The notes below the pieces were generated by a model that saw only the letters and a list, made by a program, of their open reading frames with translations, did not search any database and was not told the DNA's origin. Source: Sphingomonas quercus (lineage in GTDB: Bacteria > Pseudomonadota > Alphaproteobacteria > Sphingomonadales > Sphingomonadaceae). From it: a DNA stretch of 64,000 bases. Both the position numbers and the translations under genes were made by a program. The stretch spans positions 496,001 through 560,000 of the forward strand of contig NZ_JAHKRT010000001.1 of assembly GCF_018863195.1 (NCBI RefSeq), given 5' to 3'. Every line of letters begins with the position of its first letter. Within the stretch, counting starts at the first letter, position 1. This document shows, piece after piece, positions 35,296 to 46,009 of the stretch.

Positions 35296-36177
35296 CTACA
35301 CCGCGCCTCGATTGGCGCGTTGGTCGAGCTCCGAATTGAGCTCCGCGCCGAACAGCAGCACATAGCCGGACAGGTACATCCAGCTCAGCAGACCGATCGC
35401 CGCCCCCAGCGAGCCATAGCTCGCGTCATAATGGGCGATGTGCGAGACATAGGTCCCGAAACCGAGGGTCAGCCCCAGCCACAACAGGCCGGCCAGGATG
35501 GATCCGGGGCTGATCCACACCCAGCGTGCGCGCGCGCGACATGGCGCGTAGCGATAGAGCGCGCCCGCCGCACCCGCCCCGACCAGGGTCAGCAGGGCAT
35601 AGCTGATGATCGTGCCGAGGATGACGAAGGCGCGGCTGTCGGACGGGAAGAGCTGGCCGATCGCGGTCATCCCGGCAATGGACAGGGCGGCGAGGATCGC
35701 GCCGACGGCACCGGCGACGGTGATGGTCAGCGCGATGAGGTTGATGCGCAGGAAGCTGCGCGTCTCCTTCTCGTCATAGGCGATATTGAGGGCGGAGACG
35801 AGCGCGCCGGCGCCGTTGCGGGCGCCGAACAGCGCAACGGCGATGGCGACAATGAGGCCGGCGCCCTTGCGCCCGTCCGATCCCTTCACCACCGTCATCA
35901 GCTGCTCGCCAACGCTCCGCGCCGCTGCCGCCGGCATCACCTCGGTCAAGGCGCGCATGTGCCGGATCACCGTCGCCGGCTCGGCGAAGATGCCGTAAGT
36001 GAGCACGATCGCGGTGAGCAGCGGCACGATCGCCAGGAAGACGTAGAAAGCCACGCCCGCGGCGGCGAGGCCGATATTGTCCTCCATCGCCTCGTTCCAG
36101 GTGCTGACCACCACCTCGCGCCACGCCCGCAACGGCATGCGCCACGGACTGGTGGCCGGCCTCGTCAACACCATCAT
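35296..36177 (-). CDS. YihY/BrkB family inner membrane protein
   Basis: A 293-residue protein with six predicted helices and the YihY/RNase BN-like signature: DNIGLAAAGVAFYVFLAIVPLL at the first helix, ARNGAGALVSALNIAYDEKETRSFLR in the middle, and GSLGAAIGLLSWMYLSGYVLLFGAELNSEL near the C-terminus. Family members have been called virulence factor BrkB, but their transport or structural role is unresolved. Two in-frame ATGs open the gene (36175-36177 and next). The DUF2490 gene follows after 11 bases. Confidence 0.92.
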   Translation of the reverse strand: MMVLTRPATSPWRMPLRAWREVVVSTWNEAMEDNIGLAAAGVAFYVFLAIVPLLTAIVLTYGIFAEPATVIRHMRALTEVMPAAAARSVGEQLMTVVKGSDGRKGAGLIVAIAVALFGARNGAGALVSALNIAYDEKETRSFLRINLIALTITVAGAVGAILAALSIAGMTAIGQLFPSDSRAFVILGTIISYALLTLVGAGAAGALYRYAPCRARARWVWISPGSILAGLLWLGLTLGFGTYVSHIAHYDASYGSLGAAIGLLSWMYLSGYVLLFGAELNSELDQRANRGAV

Positions 36178-36436
36178 CGACCACGATCCTCGCGCCGTCT
36201 GGCTCGGCTAAGCGCTTGACGGGCGGCGACGTTCCGGTTTTGGCCATGGCTGCCCTAAAAGCCGTACCGGCGCGCGGCGGGGGCGCGATCGTGGCGCCGG
36301 GGCCGGCCGCCACGATGCTTTCGGCCCTGTCTCACTTTGGGATGGTTGGCATAAAGGCGCGATGACGGGCCTGCGCATTAGAAACCTGTCGCGGGCCCAT
36401 GGATTTCTGCCCGATGATCTCGGGGAGGATTGAACC

Positions 36437-36523
36437 GTGTTGGTGGTGAGACGATTGGCGCCCCTGCTCGTCGGAGCGATGGCCTTCGCGGCCTGCATGG
36501 CGGTGGGGCTGCTGGCGATTTGA
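36437..36523 (+). CDS. Possible 28-residue membrane peptide
   Basis: A short open frame from GTG 36437 to TGA 36523 with GGGGAGG eight bases upstream, a better ribosome binding site than most neighbours. The peptide begins MLVVRRLAPLLVG and continues with a hydrophobic stretch, so it could form one transmembrane helix. No family is recognised. The 260 bases before it hold no other gene; they contain a GC-rich 9-bp inverted repeat, ATCGTGGCG (36288-36296) and CGCCACGAT (36308-36316). Confidence 0.35.
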   Translation: MLVVRRLAPLLVGAMAFAACMAVGLLAI

Positions 36524-36550
36524 CGCCCGGCGAACTTCACTCAACAGCAA

Positions 36551-36597
36551 ACCGCGCCGGAAGATAACAGGCAGGGCCCGATATCTTCCGGCGCGGT
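36551..36597. terminator. Long perfect inverted repeat, probable bidirectional terminator
   Basis: ACCGCGCCGGAAGATA (36551-36566) pairs perfectly over 16 bp with TATCTTCCGGCGCGGT (36582-36597) across a 15-base loop. It lies between the short plus-strand frame and the minus-strand PEP-CTERM gene. Confidence 0.65.
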
Positions 36598-36613
36598 CGC
36601 AGCTAGGCCGATC

Positions 36614-36640
36614 GATGGGGGTGACGATGTCACCCCCATC
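36614..36640 (-). terminator. Terminator hairpin of the PEP-CTERM gene
   Basis: GATGGGGGTGAC (36614-36625) pairs with GTCACCCCCATC (36629-36640), 12 bp with a three-base loop, 10 bases after the stop codon of the minus-strand gene. No long T run follows. Confidence 0.65.
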
Positions 36641-36650
36641 TTCGTTTGGT

Positions 36651-37229
36651 TCAGGCGAACTGAACGTTGGCGCGGCGGCGACGCATCGCGAAGCCAACCA
36701 GGCCGAAGCCGCTCAGCATCATCGCCCACACGGCCGGCTCCGGAACCGCCGACGCCTGGAAGGCGACGGTGCCCGAATAGGTGCCGCGGCCGCTGCCGAT
36801 CACCTGGATGGTGTTCAGCTCCAGCGCCTCGATCGGGATGCCCGACACGGTCAGCTTGTCGCCGCCGAGCGCCGCCAGCTGGGCGGCATAGGACACGCCG
36901 TTGATGACGAGGTCCGTGAGGGTCATCGTCGCACCGCTCGGCACCGCCAGGGAGATCGAGCCGCCACCGACGCCGTCCTGCGGAAGGCGGAAGGTGAAGG
37001 TGTCGTTGAACGACGTCGCCGTCTCGTAGCCCTGGAAGAAAGTGGCCGTGATGAAGTCAGACGCCGGCGTGCCGGTGACGATGAAGAAGTTATCGCCCGG
37101 GCCGTCGTAAGACATGCCATCGCCGTTGGAGTCGATCGGGAAGGTGGTGGCCTGAGCCGCCGACGCGCCCGTCAGGGCGATGGCGACAACGGCGGCGCTC
37201 GCCGCGAATTTCTTGAGGTTCGTCATCAT
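36651..37229 (-). CDS. PEPxxWA-CTERM sorting-domain protein
   Basis: A 192-residue exported protein. It has a signal peptide (to about SAAQATTF), a beta-rich middle, and a C-terminal VPEPAVWAMMLSGFGLVGFA followed by basic RRRR. This is the tripartite tail recognised by exosortase-type enzymes in sphingomonads (the PEPxxWA variant). The mature protein likely ends up attached to the cell surface or in exopolysaccharide. ATG 37227-37229 has GGGAG seven bases upstream. No exosortase gene is in the window. Confidence 0.9.
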   Translation of the reverse strand: MMTNLKKFAASAAVVAIALTGASAAQATTFPIDSNGDGMSYDGPGDNFFIVTGTPASDFITATFFQGYETATSFNDTFTFRLPQDGVGGGSISLAVPSGATMTLTDLVINGVSYAAQLAALGGDKLTVSGIPIEALELNTIQVIGSGRGTYSGTVAFQASAVPEPAVWAMMLSGFGLVGFAMRRRRANVQFA

Positions 37230-37589
37230 GTTACTTCTCCCTAGCTGACCGACTACGGATACTCGCAGCCTTAGTACAAGGTACCTTTACGCTCATCAGC
37301 TTCCGCATGGCCGGCGTTCCTCAGCCACATTCGTGATTAGCGCGGATTCTTCGGGAGGAGTCGTTTTCGACCCACCCCGCTTATCTAATAAGCAAGTCCC
37401 GTACCAAACCGGAAAACCATTGAATCGCAGAGGCATGCAATGCAGGCGTCGAGGCCGCTTGTAAGATATTCCGACACTTTCGCGGCATGCCCGGCGATCC
37501 TCCGTTCTCGAGCCTCTTTCACGCAGATTTCTGCGGCCCAAGCCGGGGCGCGTGCGGAACCTTGCGCGACCTCGCCGCGTCTCGGAGCG
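37230..37589. other. Intergenic region between PEP-CTERM and xthA
   Basis: About 360 bases with no supported gene. It must hold two divergent promoters. A weak GGAAC/CGTC pair 17 bases apart at 37557-37582 resembles a general-stress sigma promoter but is too close to the xthA start to be convincing. Confidence 0.4.
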
Positions 37590-38420
37590 ATGAAGGTCGC
37601 CACCTACAATGTGAACGGGGTCAACGGCCGGCTGCCGGTGCTGCTGCGCTGGCTGGAGGAGGAAGCGCCGGACATCGTCTGCCTGCAGGAGCTGAAGGCC
37701 CCGCAGGAACGCTTTCCGGAGCAGGCGATCCGTGATCTCGGCTATGACGCGATCTGGCACGGCCAGAAAAGCTGGAACGGGGTAGCGATCCTGAGCCGCG
37801 CCGGCCCGCTCCACGAAACCCGCCGCGGCCTGCCCGGCGACGCGCAGGACGACCATAGCCGCTATATCGAGGCGGCGGTGGCCGGCATCATCGTCGGCGG
37901 CCTCTATTTGCCGAATGGCAACCCGCGTCCCGGCCCGAAATTCGATTACAAGCTACGCTGGTTCGAGCGGCTGATCGCCCATGCCGGCGAGTTGCTGGGC
38001 TCCGGCCTGCCGGTGATGTTGGCCGGCGATTTCAATGTGATGCCGACCGATCTCGACGTCTACAAGCCCGAACGCTGGCTCGACGACGCGCTGTTCGCGC
38101 CCGAGGTCCGCGACGCCTATGCCCGGCTCCTCGAACAGGGCTGGACGGACGCGCTGCGCGCGCGCCACCCCGGCGAGACGATCTACACATTCTGGGATTA
38201 TTTCCGGAACGCCTATGGTCGCAATGCGGGCCTGCGCATTGATCACCTCCTGCTCAGCCCCGCCCTGGCGGGGCGGCTGGTCGACGCGCAGGTCGACGCC
38301 CATGTCCGCGGCTGGGAGAAGACCAGCGATCACGCCCCGGTCTGGGTCGAGCTGGCCGACGAGCCGCGGCGGCGGCGCACGGTCAGGCCGAAGGGTCGGG
38401 ACCCGTCAGAAACGGCATGA
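37590..38420 (+). CDS. xthA: Exodeoxyribonuclease III family protein
   Basis: AP endonuclease and 3'-5' exonuclease of 276 residues in the endonuclease/exonuclease/phosphatase fold. MKVATYNVNGVNGR, CLQELKAPQERFP, LYLPNGNP, GDFNVMPTDLDVY, LRIDHLLLSP and the final TSDHAPVW carry the metal and catalytic residues. ATG 37590 gives the standard N-terminus; GGAG lies three bases upstream. The C-terminal tail is basic (RRRRTVRPKG). Its last 38 bases overlap the convergent YCII gene. Confidence 0.95.
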   Translation: MKVATYNVNGVNGRLPVLLRWLEEEAPDIVCLQELKAPQERFPEQAIRDLGYDAIWHGQKSWNGVAILSRAGPLHETRRGLPGDAQDDHSRYIEAAVAGIIVGGLYLPNGNPRPGPKFDYKLRWFERLIAHAGELLGSGLPVMLAGDFNVMPTDLDVYKPERWLDDALFAPEVRDAYARLLEQGWTDALRARHPGETIYTFWDYFRNAYGRNAGLRIDHLLLSPALAGRLVDAQVDAHVRGWEKTSDHAPVWVELADEPRRRRTVRPKGRDPSETA

Positions 38421-38739
38421 TGTCGACGCCGTCGCCCGGAAAGGTGGCGAAGTGCGGATGCCCCTCGAAGATTCGTGCCGCAGCCTCGATCGTCTCCGCC
38501 TCGACGATGACATAGCCGCAGAAACTGTTGACCCCCGGCGCTGCGCCCTCCTGCGTCACCCGCAACGTCTTGCCGACCATGCCGCCCCGATCGGGCAGGG
38601 ATGCGGCGTGCCTCGCCTCCCACTCGGCCCATTGCTTCAGCCCGGCTGCGTCGATCGCGTCCTGCTCTGCCCTGGGCAGCGCCCGGAAGCGGACGACCGC
38701 CTCCGGCTGAATGGTGTAGACGGCGAGGAATCGCGGCAT
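38383..38739 (-). CDS. YCII/DGPF-like small protein
   Basis: A predicted 118-residue cytoplasmic protein with the ferredoxin-like layout of the YCII/DGPF superfamily: MPRFLAVYTIQPEAVVRF at the start, a central EWEARH helix, and GYVIVEAETIEAAARIFEGHPHF before a final VDIMPFL. Family members are thought to be small enzymes or ligand-binding proteins; several are near sigma factors, which is not the case here. ATG 38737-38739 is preferred. Its 3' end overlaps xthA on the other strand by 38 bases. Confidence 0.8.
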   Translation of the reverse strand: MPRFLAVYTIQPEAVVRFRALPRAEQDAIDAAGLKQWAEWEARHAASLPDRGGMVGKTLRVTQEGAAPGVNSFCGYVIVEAETIEAAARIFEGHPHFATFPGDGVDIMPFLTGPDPSA

Positions 38740-38786
38740 GACGGACGCCATTATGCCTGCACGATGCGGCCATGCCCAGAGCGTGC

Positions 38787-40338
<1,552 letters not shown>

Positions 40339-40353
40339 CGGAGCCTCCGACAA

Positions 40354-40390
40354 GCGGGACGGCGGCCGGAGGAAGCCGGCCGCCGCCCGC
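40354..40390 (-). terminator. Hairpin after katG
   Basis: GGCGGCCGG (40361-40369) pairs with CCGGCCGCC (40376-40384), extended by GCGGG/CCCGC. It is GC-only with no T run, so it may be an mRNA-stabilising hairpin rather than a true terminator. Confidence 0.45.
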
Positions 40391-40398
40391 CCTTCCGT

Positions 40399-42714
<2,316 letters not shown>

Positions 42715-42788
42715 TCAGTGGCGATCAGGAAATCGATCAGCACCATCGGCATCTGGCCCCGCCCGCCGGCTGATGCCAGAATGGCGGC

Positions 42789-43214
42789 ATGATCCTGCGC
42801 ATCGGCCACATCAACATTCGCACCCCGATCCTCGAGGAGACGCTCGCTTTCTACGAATCGGTGCTGGCGATGCGACGCGGGCCCGCGCGGACCATGGCGG
42901 ACCAGTCCCGTAACGCCTGGCTCTACGATGATGCGGGGCGCGCGCTGATCCACGTCAACATGCCCGCCGCGGACGAGGCCGTGCCGGATGTCGGCGCGCG
43001 CGGACGAATCGATCACGTCGCCTTCGACGGCCGCGATCCCGACGAGATGGAGGCGCGCTTGCAGCGGCTCGGCATCGCCTATCGCCGCAGCGAGACACTG
43101 GTCAGCGGGCTCACGCAGATCGTCCTGCGCGATCCGAACGGCATCATGCTCGAACTGGCGTTCGGCACCGACCTCGCACTCGATTCGCAGCGTTCCGGCG
43201 GGAACGGTGTCTGA
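42789..43214 (+). CDS. VOC family (glyoxalase/bleomycin resistance fold) protein
   Basis: A 141-residue single-chain protein with two beta-alpha-beta-beta-beta modules. MILRIGHINIRT starts the first with a candidate metal histidine; RIDHVAFDGRDP starts the second, and ELAFG near the end may supply the acidic ligand. LRDPNGIMLELAF is the usual VOC C-terminal signature. It could be a dioxygenase, glyoxalase or binding protein; the substrate is unknown. It is divergent from katG, sharing a 150-base promoter region. Confidence 0.85.
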   Translation: MILRIGHINIRTPILEETLAFYESVLAMRRGPARTMADQSRNAWLYDDAGRALIHVNMPAADEAVPDVGARGRIDHVAFDGRDPDEMEARLQRLGIAYRRSETLVSGLTQIVLRDPNGIMLELAFGTDLALDSQRSGGNGV

Positions 43215-43243
43215 ACAACTGGTCAGCAATTCGCTGTTCAGAC
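43209..43243 (+). terminator. Inverted repeat after the VOC gene
   Basis: GTCTGAACA (43209-43217, including the stop codon) pairs with TGTTCAGAC (43235-43243). A 17-base loop and C-rich tail make it a weak terminator candidate. Confidence 0.4.
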
Positions 43244-43335
43244 CCCGCCCACCACTGGGAACGCCAATGAGCTTCTGTATCATAACGGCACGGTTGGACA
43301 GGGCAAGCGACGTTCGTGGTTAACGCCCGTGGATT

Positions 43336-44955
43336 TCACACTGCCCGGACATGATCCCACACCCGGGAGATCACCACCGACCCCTCACCGACCGAGGACG
43401 CCACCCGCTTGACCGAGCCGGAGCGCACATCGCCGACCGCGAAGATGCCGGGATGCGACGTGGCATAGGGCGAGTTCGCCCCAACCGCCTCGCCGGTGAG
43501 CACGAAGCCCTTCGAATCGAGCGCCACCATCCCCGACAGCCAGTCGGTGTTGGGCGCCGCGCCGACCATCACGAACACCGCGCACGCCGGCACCACCCGC
43601 TCGGCGCCATCGGCGACGGTGCGCACCGTCACTTCATGGAGCTTTTCGTCGCCGTGCAGCGCTGCGACCTCGCTGCCATATTCGATGCTGATCCGCGGTT
43701 CGGCCTCCAGCCGGCTCGACAGATAGTTGGACATGGACGAGGCCAGCGTCCTGCCGCGTACCATCAGGCGGACATGGCTGGACGATCGGGACAGGAACAT
43801 CGCCGCCTGCCCCGCCGAATTGCCGCCGCCGATGACGATCGTGTCGGCGTTGTTGCAATAGCGCGCCTCGTTCTCCGTCGCCGCATAGTAGACGCCGGCC
43901 CCCTCGAACTCGCTCAGCCGATCGATCGGGAGGCGGCGGTACTGGACGCCCGTCGCCACCACCACCGCGCCGGCGCGGACGCGCTGGCCATTGTCGAAGG
44001 TCGCGCAGAACTGCCGGTCCTCCAGCTCCTCAAGCTTGATCACCCGCCGAGGCATGACGAAGCGCGTCCCGAACTTCATCGCCTGCACCTCCCCCCGCCA
44101 CACCAGGTCCGCGCCGGAGATGCCCGTCGGAAAGCCCATGTAATTCTCGATCCGGCTGGACGTGCCCGCTTGCCCGCCGAGCGCTGTGTCCTCGACGACG
44201 AGCGCGCTCAGCCCTTCGGCGCCGGCATAGACCCCGGCCGCGACCCCGGCCGGGCCGCCGCCGACGATCAGCACGTCGAACGGCTCATCCTCGTCGAGGT
44301 CGCGCGCGATGCCGAGCAGGCGGGCCACCTTCTCCGGTGTCGGATCGTCGACGACGGTGTCGCGCCCGAAAATCACCGCCGGCCGATCCGCCGCAATGGC
44401 GCAGCTCGTCGCCACCCGCTCCGCCTCGACGCTGCCCATCGCGTAGGAGCTGTAGGGCAGGCGATTGCGACCGGCGAACTCGGCGATGCCGCGCACGGCA
44501 CGATCCGCCTCCTCCCCGATCAGCACCAGCACGCTGTCGCGCGTGTCGAGCTGGCGCCGTCGCCGCGCCGCCAGCACGGTGATGATGATGTCCGACATTT
44601 CCGGGATTTCGGACATCAGCCGCAGCATCGCCGGGCGCGGCACCTCGATGACGCGCGTATCCCGGGCGGCGCGCATCGGCATCGTCCAGCTACCGCCGTA
44701 GAGGAACGAGATTTCGCCCATGAACTGCGTCGGCCCCAGCGACCAGGGCAGATGGCGCTCGCCGGTGAAGGGATTCATCACCTCGATCTCGCCATCCTCG
44801 ACATAGACGAAGCGATCGACGAGCTGGCCGGGGTGAACGATGACGGTGCCGGCCGGATAATCGACGATCGTGCCCTCCGCCCTCAGCGCCGCGACATGGG
44901 CCGGCGCCAGCGGCACACGCTGCATCTCGCTCAGATCGCGCCCGATCGTCTCCAT
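43336..44955 (-). CDS. Cyclic-nucleotide-binding, thioredoxin-reductase-like flavoprotein without the CxxC
   Basis: A 539-residue fusion. Residues 20-130 form a cNMP-binding beta-roll (PAGTVIVHPGQLVDRFVYVEDG, FMGEISFLYGG). Residues 140-215 resemble a degenerate thioredoxin-like domain. From about 225 a thioredoxin-reductase fold follows: FAD loop GGGPAG (232-237), NADPH loop GGGNSA (376-381), and HPGIFAVGDVRSG. Where E. coli TrxB has CATC, this protein has A358-A-T-E361, so it cannot act as a normal thioredoxin reductase. It is more likely a ferredoxin- or quinone-type reductase. ATG 44953-44955 has GGGGAGAG upstream. Confidence 0.9.
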   Translation of the reverse strand: METIGRDLSEMQRVPLAPAHVAALRAEGTIVDYPAGTVIVHPGQLVDRFVYVEDGEIEVMNPFTGERHLPWSLGPTQFMGEISFLYGGSWTMPMRAARDTRVIEVPRPAMLRLMSEIPEMSDIIITVLAARRRRQLDTRDSVLVLIGEEADRAVRGIAEFAGRNRLPYSSYAMGSVEAERVATSCAIAADRPAVIFGRDTVVDDPTPEKVARLLGIARDLDEDEPFDVLIVGGGPAGVAAGVYAGAEGLSALVVEDTALGGQAGTSSRIENYMGFPTGISGADLVWRGEVQAMKFGTRFVMPRRVIKLEELEDRQFCATFDNGQRVRAGAVVVATGVQYRRLPIDRLSEFEGAGVYYAATENEARYCNNADTIVIGGGNSAGQAAMFLSRSSSHVRLMVRGRTLASSMSNYLSSRLEAEPRISIEYGSEVAALHGDEKLHEVTVRTVADGAERVVPACAVFVMVGAAPNTDWLSGMVALDSKGFVLTGEAVGANSPYATSHPGIFAVGDVRSGSVKRVASSVGEGSVVISRVWDHVRAV

Positions 44956-45082
44956 CGCTCTCTCCCCGGCTTCCGGCGTCGCATGGCCGGACCTCTTATT
45001 GGCGTGCGGCGCCCCCCGTCGGCAAGATGCCGCCTGGCATTGCCGGGCTGGCCTCCGCGCGCGGACATGATATGTTCCGCCG

Positions 45083-45934
45083 GTGAGCCTGGCCGCCGTC
45101 CCGATTCCCGATTCCGTCATGCCCGATTTCGTGGTGATCGACGTGGAAACCGCGTGCGCGCGGATCAGCAGCATCTGCCAGATCGGCATTGTCGGCTTCC
45201 GCGACGGCGTGGTGGCCTTCGAATATGAGACGCTGGTCGACCCGTGCGACGAGTTCTCCGCGTTCAACATGCGCATCCACGGCATCAGCTGCGACCATGT
45301 CCTCGGCAAGCCGACCTTTGCCGACATCCACGCGGCGGTGGACGGGCATCTGGCGGGGCGGATCACCGTCGCCCATTCCTTCTTCGACAAGGGCGCGCTC
45401 GCCGCAGCCTGTCGGGTCCATGACCGGGCCGCTATCGACACCACCTGGCTGGACAGCGTGCGCGTCGCCAGACGCGCCTGGCCCGATCTTCCCAGCCACC
45501 GGCTCAACGCCCTGAGCCGTTTCCTAGGCGTGCGCCACAAGCATCACGACGCGCTGAGCGATGCGCGCGCCGCCGGCATGGTCGTCGTGCGCGCCATTGA
45601 TCACACCGGCATCGACCTCAAGGGCTGGCTGGCGCCGCCGCCATCGCGCTCCGGCGCCTCGCCCAGGCCGGCGGCGGCAGGGCCGCTCAAGGGGCAGCGC
45701 ATCGCCATTCTCGGCGCGCCGCGCCATGGCGAGCTGGCCCGGTTCCTCGCCGACGCCGGCGGGCGGGTGGTGGCCTCGGTCGGCACCACCACGACGATGC
45801 TCGTGATCAGCAACGACCAGCCCTTCGGCCGCTTCGTCCATGCCAGCCCCGCCTATCGCCGCGCCGAGGCGCTGCGCCGCGAGGGAATGGCGATCGAGAT
45901 TATCGCCGAGGACGATCTGCGCGCCCGCGCCTAG
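45083..45934 (+). CDS. DnaQ-like 3'-5' exonuclease with a C-terminal BRCT-like region
   Basis: A 283-residue protein. The exonuclease core has DEDDh signatures: FVVIDVETA (ExoI), VAHSFFDKGAL (ExoII) and KHHDALSDARAA (ExoIII with histidine). A proline-rich linker follows, then GPLKGQRIAILGAPRHGELARFLADAGGRVVASV, the start of a BRCT-like fold. This combination is seen in uncharacterised bacterial exonucleases related to the polymerase III epsilon subunit. Start is GTG 45083 or ATG 45119; neither has a clear SD. Its partner and DNA target are unknown. Confidence 0.85.
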   Translation: MSLAAVPIPDSVMPDFVVIDVETACARISSICQIGIVGFRDGVVAFEYETLVDPCDEFSAFNMRIHGISCDHVLGKPTFADIHAAVDGHLAGRITVAHSFFDKGALAAACRVHDRAAIDTTWLDSVRVARRAWPDLPSHRLNALSRFLGVRHKHHDALSDARAAGMVVVRAIDHTGIDLKGWLAPPPSRSGASPRPAAAGPLKGQRIAILGAPRHGELARFLADAGGRVVASVGTTTTMLVISNDQPFGRFVHASPAYRRAEALRREGMAIEIIAEDDLRARA

Positions 45935-45976
45935 ATTGCCGGCGACAGATGCCGTTATGAAGCCTCCCGAGAAAGA

Positions 45977-45989
45977 ACTCGTAACGAGT
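45977..45989. promoter_or_regulatory. 13-base palindrome before the TonB receptor gene
   Basis: ACTCGT-A-ACGAGT is a perfect dyad with a central base, 20 bases upstream of the receptor ATG. It could be an operator or part of the mRNA leader; there is no regulator gene nearby to match it to. Confidence 0.35.
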
Positions 45990-46009
45990 CGATCTGGGGG
46001 AATGCATAG

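Noticed and set aside
37557-37582. A general-stress (EcfG-type) promoter before xthA
   Set aside because: GGAAC and CGTC are 17 bases apart, but the second box is not CGTT and the start codon would be only about 8 bases beyond it.
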